Part shown: positions 45,501 to 55,226 of the stretch, piece by piece | Position numbering within the stretch: the first letter of the stretch is position 1 | How the letters are laid out: each line of letters begins with the position of its first letter | Assembly: GCA_949710005.1 (NCBI GenBank) | Contig: OX453276.1 | Location: 14,975,133 to 15,039,132 of the forward strand | Reading direction: 5' to 3' | DNA: 64,000 nt | Source: Ricordea florida | Lineage: Eukaryota; Cnidaria; Anthozoa; Corallimorpharia; Ricordeidae | Program-made: the position numbers and the translations under genes | Notes under the pieces: model-generated | The model's database searches: none | What the model was told of the DNA's origin: nothing | Seen by the model: only the letters and a program-made list of their open reading frames with translations

Positions 45501-47004
45501 CAAAGAAAAATAGGGTGGATGTAACTATATAACAATATTATTTCTCTTGGTGGTGCTATATATTTCCAGTCTATCATTATTTAAAGTATTATACTGGCAT
45601 TTCATTACTTTGGCAACTGGCACTAGTACATAACTCTAGTGAATTGCAATCTTTTTAAAATTACTAAAAAGTTTCTGTTGTTTCTAACTGCTTGCTTGCA
45701 GTAACTTTACTTTTTGTTTTATTCAAGGAAAACCATTTGCATTCCGAGGTTGTGGCTGGAAAGGTAAGGCAGTCTGTAGATCTAAGGAGGATGAAGTCTG
45801 GATCAATGTAATTGTGGATCTCTTTGTCAAGCTGTTTGGCAAAGACTATCTTGACTACGTTTACACTAGAGACCATGGCACACAAATTGCAGTATCTTCA
45901 GATCCAAGAGAGACCTATACGTATGATCATGACAAGTGGGAAGCTTCCTTTGAGGAAACCTTCCAAGAAAGAGCTGTTGAGCCAATGCCAGGGTCAGCAG
46001 TTTTATTGAAAGAACTTTCCAACAATGCAAGAACCGTCCAAGAACCGTCGACTGATCTTGATGGTATTACCCCACTTGATACAAGTGCAATGTCTGATGT
46101 TTCAGATGACCCAAGTGAGATTAGCGGAAACACTTCAGAAGCTGACCATGATGACGCTGTGTTAGCAGAGTCTCTTGTTTCCCTGCAGGCAGTGGCCAGT
46201 GTAAGTGATGCCCAAGTTAAAAGAGACGCCACAGCAACATTCTCAGCAATCCACTTACATTATGGACTACCCCTGGAAAGTTGCACCCAATTCCAGCAGT
46301 CATTGACCTTAGTTTTACCAGACCATAAGTCTGCCCTTGTAAACAGCTTGGTTGAGGGAAGAGTAGGTTTTAAAGGAAACAGTCTTATCGACATGGGGGA
46401 TCTTGTTGCTTTGAGAGGCTGTCAACCAACATCACAAGAAAATTATCTAACCAATTTTGTAATTGAAGGATATCTAAGTTTGATTGCAAAAGAAGGCTCC
46501 CTCCAAGGCAAGGAGGTAGAATGGCTTGGATGGGAATGTTTTGAGAAAGCAGTGGGGAGACAGCCAGCTGCAGAAATTCTTAAAAGAAAGGCCCCTCTCT
46601 TGGCACAAGACATCATTCTTGTGCCCTGCAATCCAGGACAAAGTAAGCACTGGTTCCTGATTGCTGTACTTCCAAAGCAGCATCAAATTTTGGTGCTTGA
46701 TAGCTTGGCAGGAGCTTTCATCAAGCCATCTGCTAAGAAGGCTGCTATCAAGATGTGGAATTTGCTGACAGAGATAGACAGCACAATTGAAGCCAGAGAG
46801 TGGAATTTCTTCGGAAACAAACCATCAGACATTCCACAACAGTGCAATGACTATGACTGTGGAGTTTTCCTTTGTGCTTACGCAAAGAATTTGGTACTAG
46901 GATGTCCTATTGCTGGTGACATTCTCACATTCCGAAAATCCATGGTTTTGGAGCTACACGAAGGAAGCCTGCGTTAAGCATACCATCACAACCATTTGCT
47001 ATGA

Positions 47005-48015
47005 AAATAAATAAATAAATAAATAAATATACATTTATATAGCGCCATTTTCCACTAATTGTCCATGGCGCTTTACAATGCTTTAAAATTAAAATCCTAA
47101 TTCTTTAAAAACCTAAAATCCTAAATCCTAAAAGTTAAAATCCTAAGAATTAAATACGCTACATAATACAATTAGGCTACAAATAAAAAGTAAAAACTAC
47201 AAATCAAATGCACGCTTAAAAAGATAAGTCTTAAGATGAGCCTTAAAAACTGCCTCTGATGATGAAAGTCTGATCTGGAGGGGTAGTTTATTCCAGAGCC
47301 TTGGTGCCGCCACGGAAAAAGCCCTTTCACCATACGTTTTAAGATTTGCTCTAGGCTCATCAAGCAACCTCTTGTTTGAAGATCGTAGTATCCGACCAGA
47401 AATGTTAAATCGCAGTAGGTCTCTAATGTAATCAGGGGCCAGTCCATTCAGAGCTTTGTAAGTTAACAACAATATTTTGAAAATAATCCTAAAATGAACT
47501 GGCAACCAATGTAAGCTCCTTAGTATTGGTGTGATGTGTTCATGCCTTCTAGTCAAGGTAACAAGGCGAGCTGCTGAGTTCTGTACAAGCTGAAGTCTAT
47601 TAATCAGATACTTTGGGAGACCGTACAGTAGGGCGTTACAATAGTCCAAACGCGATGTTATGTGAGCGTGAACAATGGTCTCAGTAGTACTCTGGGATAG
47701 GTATCGCCTAATTTTAGCTATACTACGAATGCGGAAAAATGCGCTCTTGCAGATTATTTTAACGTGTTCTTTGAAATCCAAACATTGATCGAATGCAACT
47801 CCTAAATTCCTGGCCTGTTTACTAGACCTGATTACTTCATCACCAACTCGTATATAGTCGAGGGGTGGTCGTGGACGATATTTAGAACTAATAACCAAAA
47901 GTTCAGTCTTATCCCGATTTAACTTAAGTTTGTTGCGCAGCATCCAGTCCCCAATGTCCTTAACACATAATTCTACTGCCATCTTTGAGCTTGATAGATG
48001 ATTAGGGCAATTGGG
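47005..48015 (-). mobile_element. 5'-truncated CR1/L2-type LINE
   Basis: Coding remnant 47197-48015 on the minus strand, then a 3' UTR with AAAATGGCGCTATATAAATG and an (AAAT)n tail on the plus strand at 47005-47029. Tandem tetramer tails without poly-A are typical of CR1/L2 LINEs. 5' truncation is the normal result of incomplete reverse transcription. Confidence 0.8.
47197..48015 (-). pseudogene. LINE reverse transcriptase C-terminal portion
   Basis: The frame reads WMLRNKLKLNRDKTELLVI just after where the YADD box should be, then ARNLGVAFDQCLDFKEHV, SRLDYCNALLYGLPK, LQLVQNSAARLV, LHWLPVHFRI, LTYKALNGLAP and ends in YLFKRAFDL. These are the post-catalytic blocks of CR1-type LINE ORF2. There is no internal stop, but the catalytic palm and endonuclease are missing, so it is inactive. 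Confidence 0.85.
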
Positions 48016-48851
48016 CACCAAATGACCTCAAATTCTCTTGTAGCTCGTCCCTCTCCTTCGCCAACTACCAAAGATGCCATACATGTGGGTTGCTGGCTGC
48101 TCTGGCCTAAACCTCCTCTAGCCCTTGCCTTTGCAAGGGCAATGGCTGAAATTCCACTGAGACGTGTCCCAGCGTCATTACGGGTAGCTACCTCTTGCTC
48201 TCCATTGAAAGATTTGCTTAGTACTAATGGTGTAGCACTGTCATTAAATGCTGCTCTCACCTCTTCCAGGTCATAGCACTTCCATGAAATATGCGTGGCC
48301 ATCCGTTTCCATACCTGTGGTTTCCAGTGGGGTCGTTCAGCGATTCTGTTGACAAATGCGCTTGGCAAACGGGCTAAAAGCAGTTGTAGGTACTGGACGG
48401 AGCAGTCTTATCTTTCCACTCTCGACCATTTTCCTGCGAATACATGAATACGGTAAATACGTGGACGGCAGATGAAATCGATTTCAATGCACAAGTTTCG
48501 AAAAAGCATCCCGTCATAATTTAATACTTCAATGCTACTTATGGATAGGATGTTCAATTGACGATTTAAAAAATATTGTGCACTATGTAAATATAGTTCT
48601 CTATTACCTGATACTTTAGGATGTAATGTCGAGTTGATACTTTCGGTTACACCACTGAGCCACATTTTATAGTCGCGAAGAAAAGAAGGACTTGATGATC
48701 CTCTGTGTGGAAGAGAAACTGGTATCATTCCCTTGTCATCATAGAAATACAGTTGCCTGACTGACCTCACGTTACGGTGCTTCAATGCTCTGTGTTTGAG
48801 CAAGGCTTTCGTGGTGGTGTATTTCGAATCACAGATGTCACAGTGCGTCAT
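48016..48851 (-). pseudogene. C2H2-bearing ORF with a single internal TAA, cut by the LINE
   Basis: ATG at 48849-48851 starts MTHCDICDSKYTTTKALLKH, a C2H2 finger (C-x2-C ... H-x4-H). The same frame continues after TAA at 48408-48410 with LQLLLARLPSAFVNRIAERP, MATHISWKCYDLEEV and a low-complexity Ala/Arg/Gly region until LINE sequence takes over near 48015. I do not recognise the family. The frame over 270 codons with only one stop suggests recent decay or a real stop with a downstream reading artefact. Confidence 0.45.
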
Positions 48852-49035
48852 AAAAGGGGCCTTTTTGCAGTTTGGAAACCTGAACTATCAAAGGCACTAT
48901 CCGTAGAATGTTCTCTTTAAAAAAACAGCCAATCAGAGTATGAGGTTAGGTTGTAACACCCAAGTGCTATAATTGGTGCAATTATGGTGATCATATCGAG
49001 TATCGCCGTTTCTCCAATACACGTAGTGTGGAGAG
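48852..49035. promoter_or_regulatory. Intergenic gap between divergent ORFs
   Basis: About 180 bp between the minus C2H2 ORF and the plus basic ORF at 49036. Could hold a shared promoter; contains ATTGG-type boxes (CAAT-like, about 48930 and 48973). Confidence 0.3.
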
Positions 49036-49299
49036 ATGGATGCAAACGAGGACCAGAGAAATGGTCGAAGGCTTTACTTTAAAGCCCTTCGCAAACGACA
49101 AAAGAGGAAGCGAAAGGAGAGGAAGCGAGAGGAAGAGCGGAGGGCAAGAGAGAAACTACGACGCGAACGATACCAAGCTCTTGTTCAGAACATAAGAAGG
49201 AACATTATTGCAGGGCAGGAACCACGAATCAGTGAAGCGAAAGGTGTGTGTCTTGAAGACGAGGACGCGGTCCCGGAAAAAATTCTGTCGAAAAAGTAG
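49036..49299 (+). CDS. Small highly basic helical protein, unrecognised
   Basis: 87 residues from ATG at 49036: MDANEDQRNGRRLYFKALRK, then a long Lys/Arg/Glu-rich single helix, ending VPEKILSKK. Charge-rich helices of this kind are not diagnostic. It may be a first exon. Downstream to 50,500 only AT-rich sequence was seen. Confidence 0.35.
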   Translation: MDANEDQRNGRRLYFKALRKRQKRKRKERKREEERRAREKLRRERYQALVQNIRRNIIAGQEPRISEAKGVCLEDEDAVPEKILSKK

Positions 49300-50500
49300 T
49301 GAAAGGGGTGGCAACGCAGAATCAAGCGAAAAACGACAGTAAAGGCCACAGCTTTCTGCGCTTATTTCCAAATGAGTAGCAGTAATGATCGCCCTCGAAA
49401 GGGTAATCGGCCAATTCACTAACGATTCATTTCGTTAATGATAAGGAAACATTCTATTTCTCGTTGTAAATCTGCACTACCCGTTAGGAAAACAAGGAAT
49501 ATATCTAAAAATCGTTCTAAAAGCGTGTTTATGCAAACGATAACAAGGATGCATGAATATTCCTCGGTCTAAAAGTGCAATTCTCTGGTAGTTAGCGAAA
49601 CGACCCGTTAGCGAAATGACCGGTAAGCAAGCCGTGAAGGATTTTGACTCAAAGTGTGTTTATACGCAAATGATACACTCGGTTTAATAGCAATTTTTAT
49701 CTTTTTATTAGTTGTAAAGAGTTTGGTAACGGGGCGAGTTCAATCAGTAGTTTTTCGCGATTTCAAATTGCATGTGGCATTTGAGAGTGCAAGAATTTAA
49801 ATACTGCCTTAACATGCTAAAACGCACAAGCTGTCACTTAACTTGGGTTAATTTCAATCACGATGAGGCATTTGTGCATGTAAACGGCGATTTTTGTCTT
49901 TTCTTTAAATTTAGAATCAAGCTGCTGATGCTTGATTCCGGTTTGTTCAAAATTTCACATCTCGAATTTGTGGGCGATAGTGCGTGTTAAGCGTTTTCGA
50001 AAATAAAGTTCTGTTTCATATTGCATGCGTTACAGTTAAATGAAGAAGTTTTTATCCATCTTTATAGTTTAAATATCTTTTTTCAATTAGGAAATAGCGT
50101 GCAGCTTGCTCCAAAAATTCACATTGTGAGGATCAAAGCAACAAGGTTCTCATTCCATCCTTGGAATAATCGTTTCTAGCGCGCAATATTTCGTTTGCTG
50201 AAACAGTCTAATTATCTTATTATCTCGATGATCTTGTCTCACCGAGGTAAGAACTGACCTTATTTTGTTGTAATCACTGTTGAATAAAATGATGTGTGTT
50301 GGATATTTTGACCTTATATAAATCCTCACTCAGTGGTTTGTTACTGCAGCAGCCTATGTTTTTTATCTTGTTGGTTACAAGACCTCAGAAATGTTTGGCG
50401 AGAAAGGCCGCCGAATTGAAAACGTTGTTTAATATGAGCCGAAACAACGGGCCGAAAATCGCAATATGTAAATGGCGGTTCCAGGAAAAAATATTCATGC
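49300..50500. other. Intergenic, no supported gene
   Basis: AT-rich, short ORFs without features. Confidence 0.4.
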
Positions 50501-50519
50501 ACATTTGCAAAGTTAGTCT

Positions 50520-51310
50520 TTCAAGGGAAACTTACGGCAGCGATCAAATTACTGGATAAAGAGAACTCGTCTGGACTGTTCAATCTGTCTGACCAAGTAT
50601 TAGTCCAATTGAAAGAGAAACACCCTGCTCCCGCTGAAATCGAAGAGGAGTGCCTTCTGCATGGTCCTGTAGACCTTGTTCCACCCGGAATATTTGATCT
50701 AATCAATGAGCAGCGAATTTTCGATTCCGCCCTGAAAACAAAAGGCTCTGCGGGCCCTTCAGGGATGGATGCAGAACTGTACCGTCGAATTCTCTGCTCA
50801 AAGAACTTTATGGCAGAGGGGAAAACACTAAGGGAAGAGATCGCTACTCTGACGAGAAACCTGCTTACGTTCAATTACCACCCTTCCCTACTGGAAGGCT
50901 ACACCGCGTGTAGATTGATACCGCTGGACAAAAATCCGGGAGTTAGACCAATTGGTGTAGGAGAGGTCTTGCGTTGCTTAATCGGCAAAACCATCTCGGC
51001 AATGTTTAAGGAGGAGGTAAAGGAGGCCGCTGGACCTCTGCAAGTCTGTGCAGGTCACAGTGCTGGATCAGAAGCAGCCATACACGCCATGAATCAGGTG
51101 TTTAATGAGGAAGGGGCGGACGGAGTTCTATTGATCGACGCAACCAACGCGTTCAATCAGATGAACAGGGCGGTGGCTATGCATAATATTAGGATCACTT
51201 GTAAGGAAATCGCCTTATATATCATTAACACGCATAGAAGCCCCTCTAGGCTGCTCATTAGTGGAGGAAGCGAGATCTCTTCCCAAGAGGGTACTACCCA
51301 AGGTGACATC
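50520..51310 (+). pseudogene. Truncated reverse transcriptase of an unassigned retroelement
   Basis: The coding block reads GPSGMDAELYRRILCSKNF, TACRLIPLDKNPGVRPIGVG, VLRCLIGKTISAMF, QVCAGHSAGSEAAIHAM, VLLIDATNAFNQMNR and EGTTQGD. These are RT fingers and palm motifs, with the first catalytic Asp in LLIDATNAFN. The sequence is lost right after TQGD at about 51,308, so the YADD-type box is missing. The variant is common in invertebrate genomes, but I cannot place it in a clade. No stop interrupts the remaining part. Confidence 0.7.
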
Positions 51311-51732
51311 TGTATTCATAATTTTTGGCATAGATTTTTAATAGTTTTTTTTTTCCTCCTTTTTCAAGCGAATTAATTGTAAATAGGATTTTAATAGTTA
51401 GCATTGTTGTCTATAGTTATTCAAATAAAGTTGCCATTGTCCTTCTAAAAAGTAAATAAATTCTGATGTTCACAGTCTTGGCTATCCTTCAGTTATTTTA
51501 TTGAATTATTTTTAACTAGTATGAGTGTTTTGACAAGTTCAGATATTTTTATTTAGTGTGGAAATCTCTTGATTGTGTGTGAATAACTACTAGTAACTTG
51601 TATTTTTCAACTAAAGAAAGAAATTCACATGGAAAACTTTTCAAGCACTGGTATATTTAATATCAGGCCTTACATGTTTTAGATGTTTTTAATTTATTAT
51701 TGCTTATTCTTTGTTATTATTTATTCTTTGTT
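51311..51732. other. AT-rich spacer
   Basis: No gene or repeat recognised. Confidence 0.4.
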
Positions 51733-51893
51733 ATCATTCAGGATGGCTTTATATATTTCACCAAAGAGACCTGGAGCACACTCATCACTGAAAACTTTCA
51801 TTGCAGCAGTGTCATACAGAGGTTTCCCCCCTTTTGCGTAGTGCAGAGTTAGTGCCTTATGAAACTTGTGGAATGAAGCACTGGAAGATTGTT
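51733..51893 (-). CDS. Probable exon of an unnamed multi-copy cnidarian family
   Basis: Minus strand after an acceptor (AATCTTCCAG) reads SASFHKFHKALTLHYAKGG, PLYDTAAMKVFSDECAPGL and FGEIYKAIL before a stop. The pattern is strongly protein-like and I associate it with an expanded cnidarian family of unknown role. Possible upstream pieces on the same strand are a block near 52,680-52,790 (RREPSFRWDLRPFTELPR) and a start MADDKSDF at about 53,095 in a YY1-like context. Linkage of these blocks is a guess. Confidence 0.4.
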
Positions 51894-53130
51894 TCCTCTA
51901 ACAACATTTAGAACAATTTACATCTGATGTTTTCTTTTTTTGTTTTTGGTTATGCAGGGCTGTCATTGAGGGCAGGGGCTGGGGAACTCCCCAGCTGCTA
52001 TGAGTTTGAGTACCAGCTACTTTGAAAGAAAACCACCCAGCCCAACACCAGAATGAATTTTGTTTCCCATCTGATTTTTTTTATTTTCACCACCAACTTG
52101 AAAAATAAGTGACAGCCCTGGTAATAACTGGAATGTTTTGAGAAGCCCTTTAAATTAATGAAAACTATTTAAAAAGCAGTAGATGAGTGTCTTGGGTAAA
52201 CTACATTCAGCATTGAAAAGTAAAGGACAAAAAGTGGGGATCCTCCGCAGGATGTTGGGTTATGACTAAAGTAAAAGATAAGATAAAGAGGTCAAGATAC
52301 ATGTATTGTGAAACCAGTTTATTGCTAAATTCAAATTTTCCAAGGTATGTAGACCACTGGCAGGCAAAGCTGGCTGAGCTGATGCTTATTTTTGTCCCAA
52401 AATAAATCCATGGGCCACTGGTTATTTTAACACTAAATCTTCACAATGTCCATTACTTTGGAATAAAATTTATATCTGCAATTTTCCTCAACTATAAAGA
52501 ATGAATGAAGTTGGAGATAACTCCATCTAATCCATGTTTGCTTAGATGAAATCTTACTGCATACAATGACTAAAACAGCAGAAAATAAGTCAAAATGATT
52601 AGAAATTACAATCTTATATGATCTCTAGTATCAAACGAATTGAAAATTAAGGCAAAGAACCTAACAGTACCTTGTCAGCTGAAGCTTGCACTGTTAAAAT
52701 TACAAAGGTACTCACGCGGCAGTTCTGTGAACGGTCGTAGATCCCATCTGAAAGAAGGCTCCCTTCGGCCGATAGTGGTAATCAATCTTCATGACGGATT
52801 ATCTCAAATTCATTTGATTGAGAAAAAAATCATTTTTGATATTTTCTCACCAAAGAAACGACAAAAACCAAGTCCTCTTCGTGTTCTTACAGCAGCATAC
52901 ATTTACAATGGTTGGGAACAGAAACTGCGAAAAAATATGATAAGAACGGCGGACGATTTCACATAAACCTTAGCCAAAACGATCTGTAAGAATTATACTC
53001 GTCACTGAGCTTCAACTGAACAGCATAAAAGAAGCACAAGCGGCTTGGTGACCAGCTAAGTTACGTGTCAAAATCTGATTTGTCGTCCGCCATTTTGAAA
53101 CATTTAGAGCGGGAAACGAATGCGCATGCT

Positions 53131-53151
53131 CAGCGGTTTTTGAGACCTGTC
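53131..53151. repeat. 21-bp motif shared with 20,767-20,787 (inverted)
   Basis: CAGCGGTTTTTGAGACCTG and two further bases match exactly. May be a shared coding or promoter fragment of one element family. Confidence 0.5.
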
Positions 53152-53234
53152 CCTTTGTATGTGGTTTTGCCATAACGGCAAATTAGCCAATCAGATTGCG
53201 AGATTAGTTGCAATTTGGTGAAATATGGTAATCA

Positions 53235-53993
53235 GTCAGGAAGGCGGAAATTGGTCAGAAGGTGACAAGTTTTCCTATAGGTAAGTTGCCGGGTCAGTTC
53301 TACAAATCTTTGGTCCACAATATGCCTGCCACCAACCCACTGTCATTTCTGCGTCCTCTGTACGATATCGCTGTGTGGCAATTTATTTTGATGTGCAGCT
53401 ACACTCGTAATCCAACTGCAGATGGACAATCAGCTCAAAACCTGCGCATAAGGTTCACATGGAAAATGTACGAGGTAGTGGCCAATTTTTTATGTAAGCT
53501 GCTGAAGGTGCGTGCCTTTTAACATTTACAATCACAGCTACGCTGTGAAGAGGTGCAATCGGCAACTGGGAATTGGGAAGTTGGGCAAAAGGCATCAAGA
53601 AAATTGGTGGAATGGTGTCAGGATCAGTGGCGGAGAAAGGATCCCGTTCTTCCTCAGAGCAATGCAGCTTACTTCGAAAACAAGCCGTGAACTGTACCCT
53701 GGTTTGATAACATTCCAGTATGTCATCGGTGTGGTGTGCCGTGCCCAAACTGTAGAAACAAACTAGTTTCAGAATTACCTGGTGAAATGTCCACAGCCCG
53801 CGCTATTTTAAGCTTTGATGATATACACGAGAACAACAAAAATCTAGGCTATGATGAAGATGATGCTGTCAATGATGGCAACGCATCCAAGGAGCCTGAG
53901 GAGCGCGCTACTGGTCCACAGATGCGAATGCAACTGAGATCAAGGAAAAGAAAGCATACTGATCCCAACCAAGGTTGTTCGAACAGTGCTTAA
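53235..53993 (+). pseudogene. Zinc-motif ORF with two in-frame stops
   Basis: One frame spans 53235-53993 with only TAA at 53520-53522 and TGA at 53688-53690. Readable parts: FYKSLVHNMPATNPLSFL, RKLVEWCQDQWRRKDPVL, PWFDNIPVCHRCGVPCPNC (a compact zinc-binding C-x2-C-x3-C-x2-C), then an acidic segment and a basic RSRKRKH tail. I do not recognise the family. The stop pair indicates a decaying copy. The 21-bp motif at 53131 lies just upstream. Confidence 0.45.
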
Positions 53994-54998
53994 GATAACT
54001 GATGAAAAAAAGTACAAACGTTTCATTGCTTATCCTGATCTGCACAAGGATCCAGCTACATGTTACGAGTAACTGTTTGTTCAAGTGGTCCTTGCATTGT
54101 CGCAGAAGTTGATGTTTTTTAACGTGTTATCGAAAAATTGTTGTTTTGTTGTTACAATTTTTAGTAAATGATATTTGAATTGAAGATACATTTATGTCAT
54201 GTGCTTTGGGAATTCAACAAAAAACCCATTGAGGTAGATCTTCTAACACCCCAAGTGGGGATTACTACCCTTTTGTTCCGGGGAGGGGTACTCCCAGAAA
54301 AATTGGGAAGGATTGTGCATCCGTTTCCCAAAACCCCTACCCTATTTGACAAATAACTGCGAATTTTACTACGCTATTTATGATCTGACCAAAAAATTAG
54401 ATACCGTAGTTATGACCTGATCCATAAATCAATACCCTGTTTCCAACCTCGTTCCCAGGGCTTTTCCCTAGAAAGAGAAATGGCGGACGGGAAAAGGCCC
54501 TGGCATCAGCTGGTCACGTGTTCATCTTACACCCTGAAATCCTGGGTGTAATAAATTAGCGCTTTGCATATTTAAAAAGGCTAAAGCAAGATGGCGGAGA
54601 AGCGTGAAACTACGCCTCATGAAATATCTGTGCTGAAACGACTTGGATCTGCTTTAAATCATTGTAGCTTTCCTTCGTTTTGTTTGAAGCCACTTCAAGT
54701 GACGTGGTTTGAACATTTACTTAAAGGGCAAGATGTTGTTGCCATTCTACCCACTGGTTTCGTCAAGGCGGATAAGAATATAGTGATAGTTGTTTGTCCT
54801 TTAAACTCCATCATAGAGGACCAACTTAACATGTTGCAGGATAGAGTAATCACTGCCGATGTTCTTCAGCTATTCAATGACGAGCAGAAAACGACGGACA
54901 GTTTATTTCATTCAGACAAAAGCAAGGCTGACGGATCGTTAAAAAATCCTAGTGCGAAACTACTGAATGGAGATATCCAGATTATGTTCACACATCCC

Positions 54999-55152
54999 TG
55001 TAGTGTTTCTATTGTGACGTGTGAGTCACATGATCCCTAGTGCATTATGGGATGCAGAACGGGAGCATGTGCTCGGAGACAGAGAAAATAAAAATTGTTA
55101 TCGTTGTTTAAGTGCCGGAATCTTTTATTCTACTTGGGCCCGAAACACCACA
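54999..55152 (+). repeat. 5' LTR of Gypsy element 2
   Basis: 154 bp, identical by eye to 59435-59588. Contains AATAAAAA and CGTTGTTTAAG signals consistent with an R-region polyadenylation site. Confidence 0.92.
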
Positions 55153-55226
55153 TTTGGCGACGAGGATAAAGACGAAAAGCGGATAAAAAGTGGTTAACGA
55201 GTTTAAACGGTGGAAAACTCGCACAG

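Larger units (their letters stand above)
34839..46977 (+). pseudogene. 14-exon transposase-like gene with C-terminal ULP1/SENP (C48) protease
   Basis: Exons: 34839-35267, 36851-37091, 37966-38074, 38422-38525, 38725-38858, 39641-39717, 40645-40843, 41364-41515, 42113-42197, 42543-42751, 43552-43644, 44080-44296, 45207-45293, 45728-46977; about 1,128 codons. All borders are AG/GT and phases agree except exon 6 to 7. The middle (VKLDGRPFA, VSVGVVAVNF, VTLDYKALLLL, GCVFCTAL) resembles a DDE/RNase H-like core with Cys residues; later blocks include LTVDHSALL, YSNQGFEASH and RATNHD. The last exon holds a C48 protease: KHWFL (His 46648), LVLDSL (Asp 46699), DIPQQ and NDYDCGVF (Cys 46858). C48 enzymes cleave SUMO-like tags. 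A TAA at 44233-44235 breaks exon 12. Similar fusions occur in KDZ/Zisupton transposons; a domesticated origin is the alternative. Confidence 0.68.

Noticed and set aside
45814-46977. Treating the 387-codon ORF as a stand-alone protease gene
   Set aside because: Frame is open upstream to an acceptor at 45727 and phases link it to preceding exons, so it is the last exon of a longer gene.
47998-48276. Plus-strand ORF across the LINE/C2H2 junction
   Set aside because: Antisense to the C2H2 frame and crosses an insertion boundary.
53508-53537. A 29-nt intron that would remove the TAA at 53520
   Set aside because: Far too short; the frame is the same on both sides, so a nonsense codon is the simpler reading.
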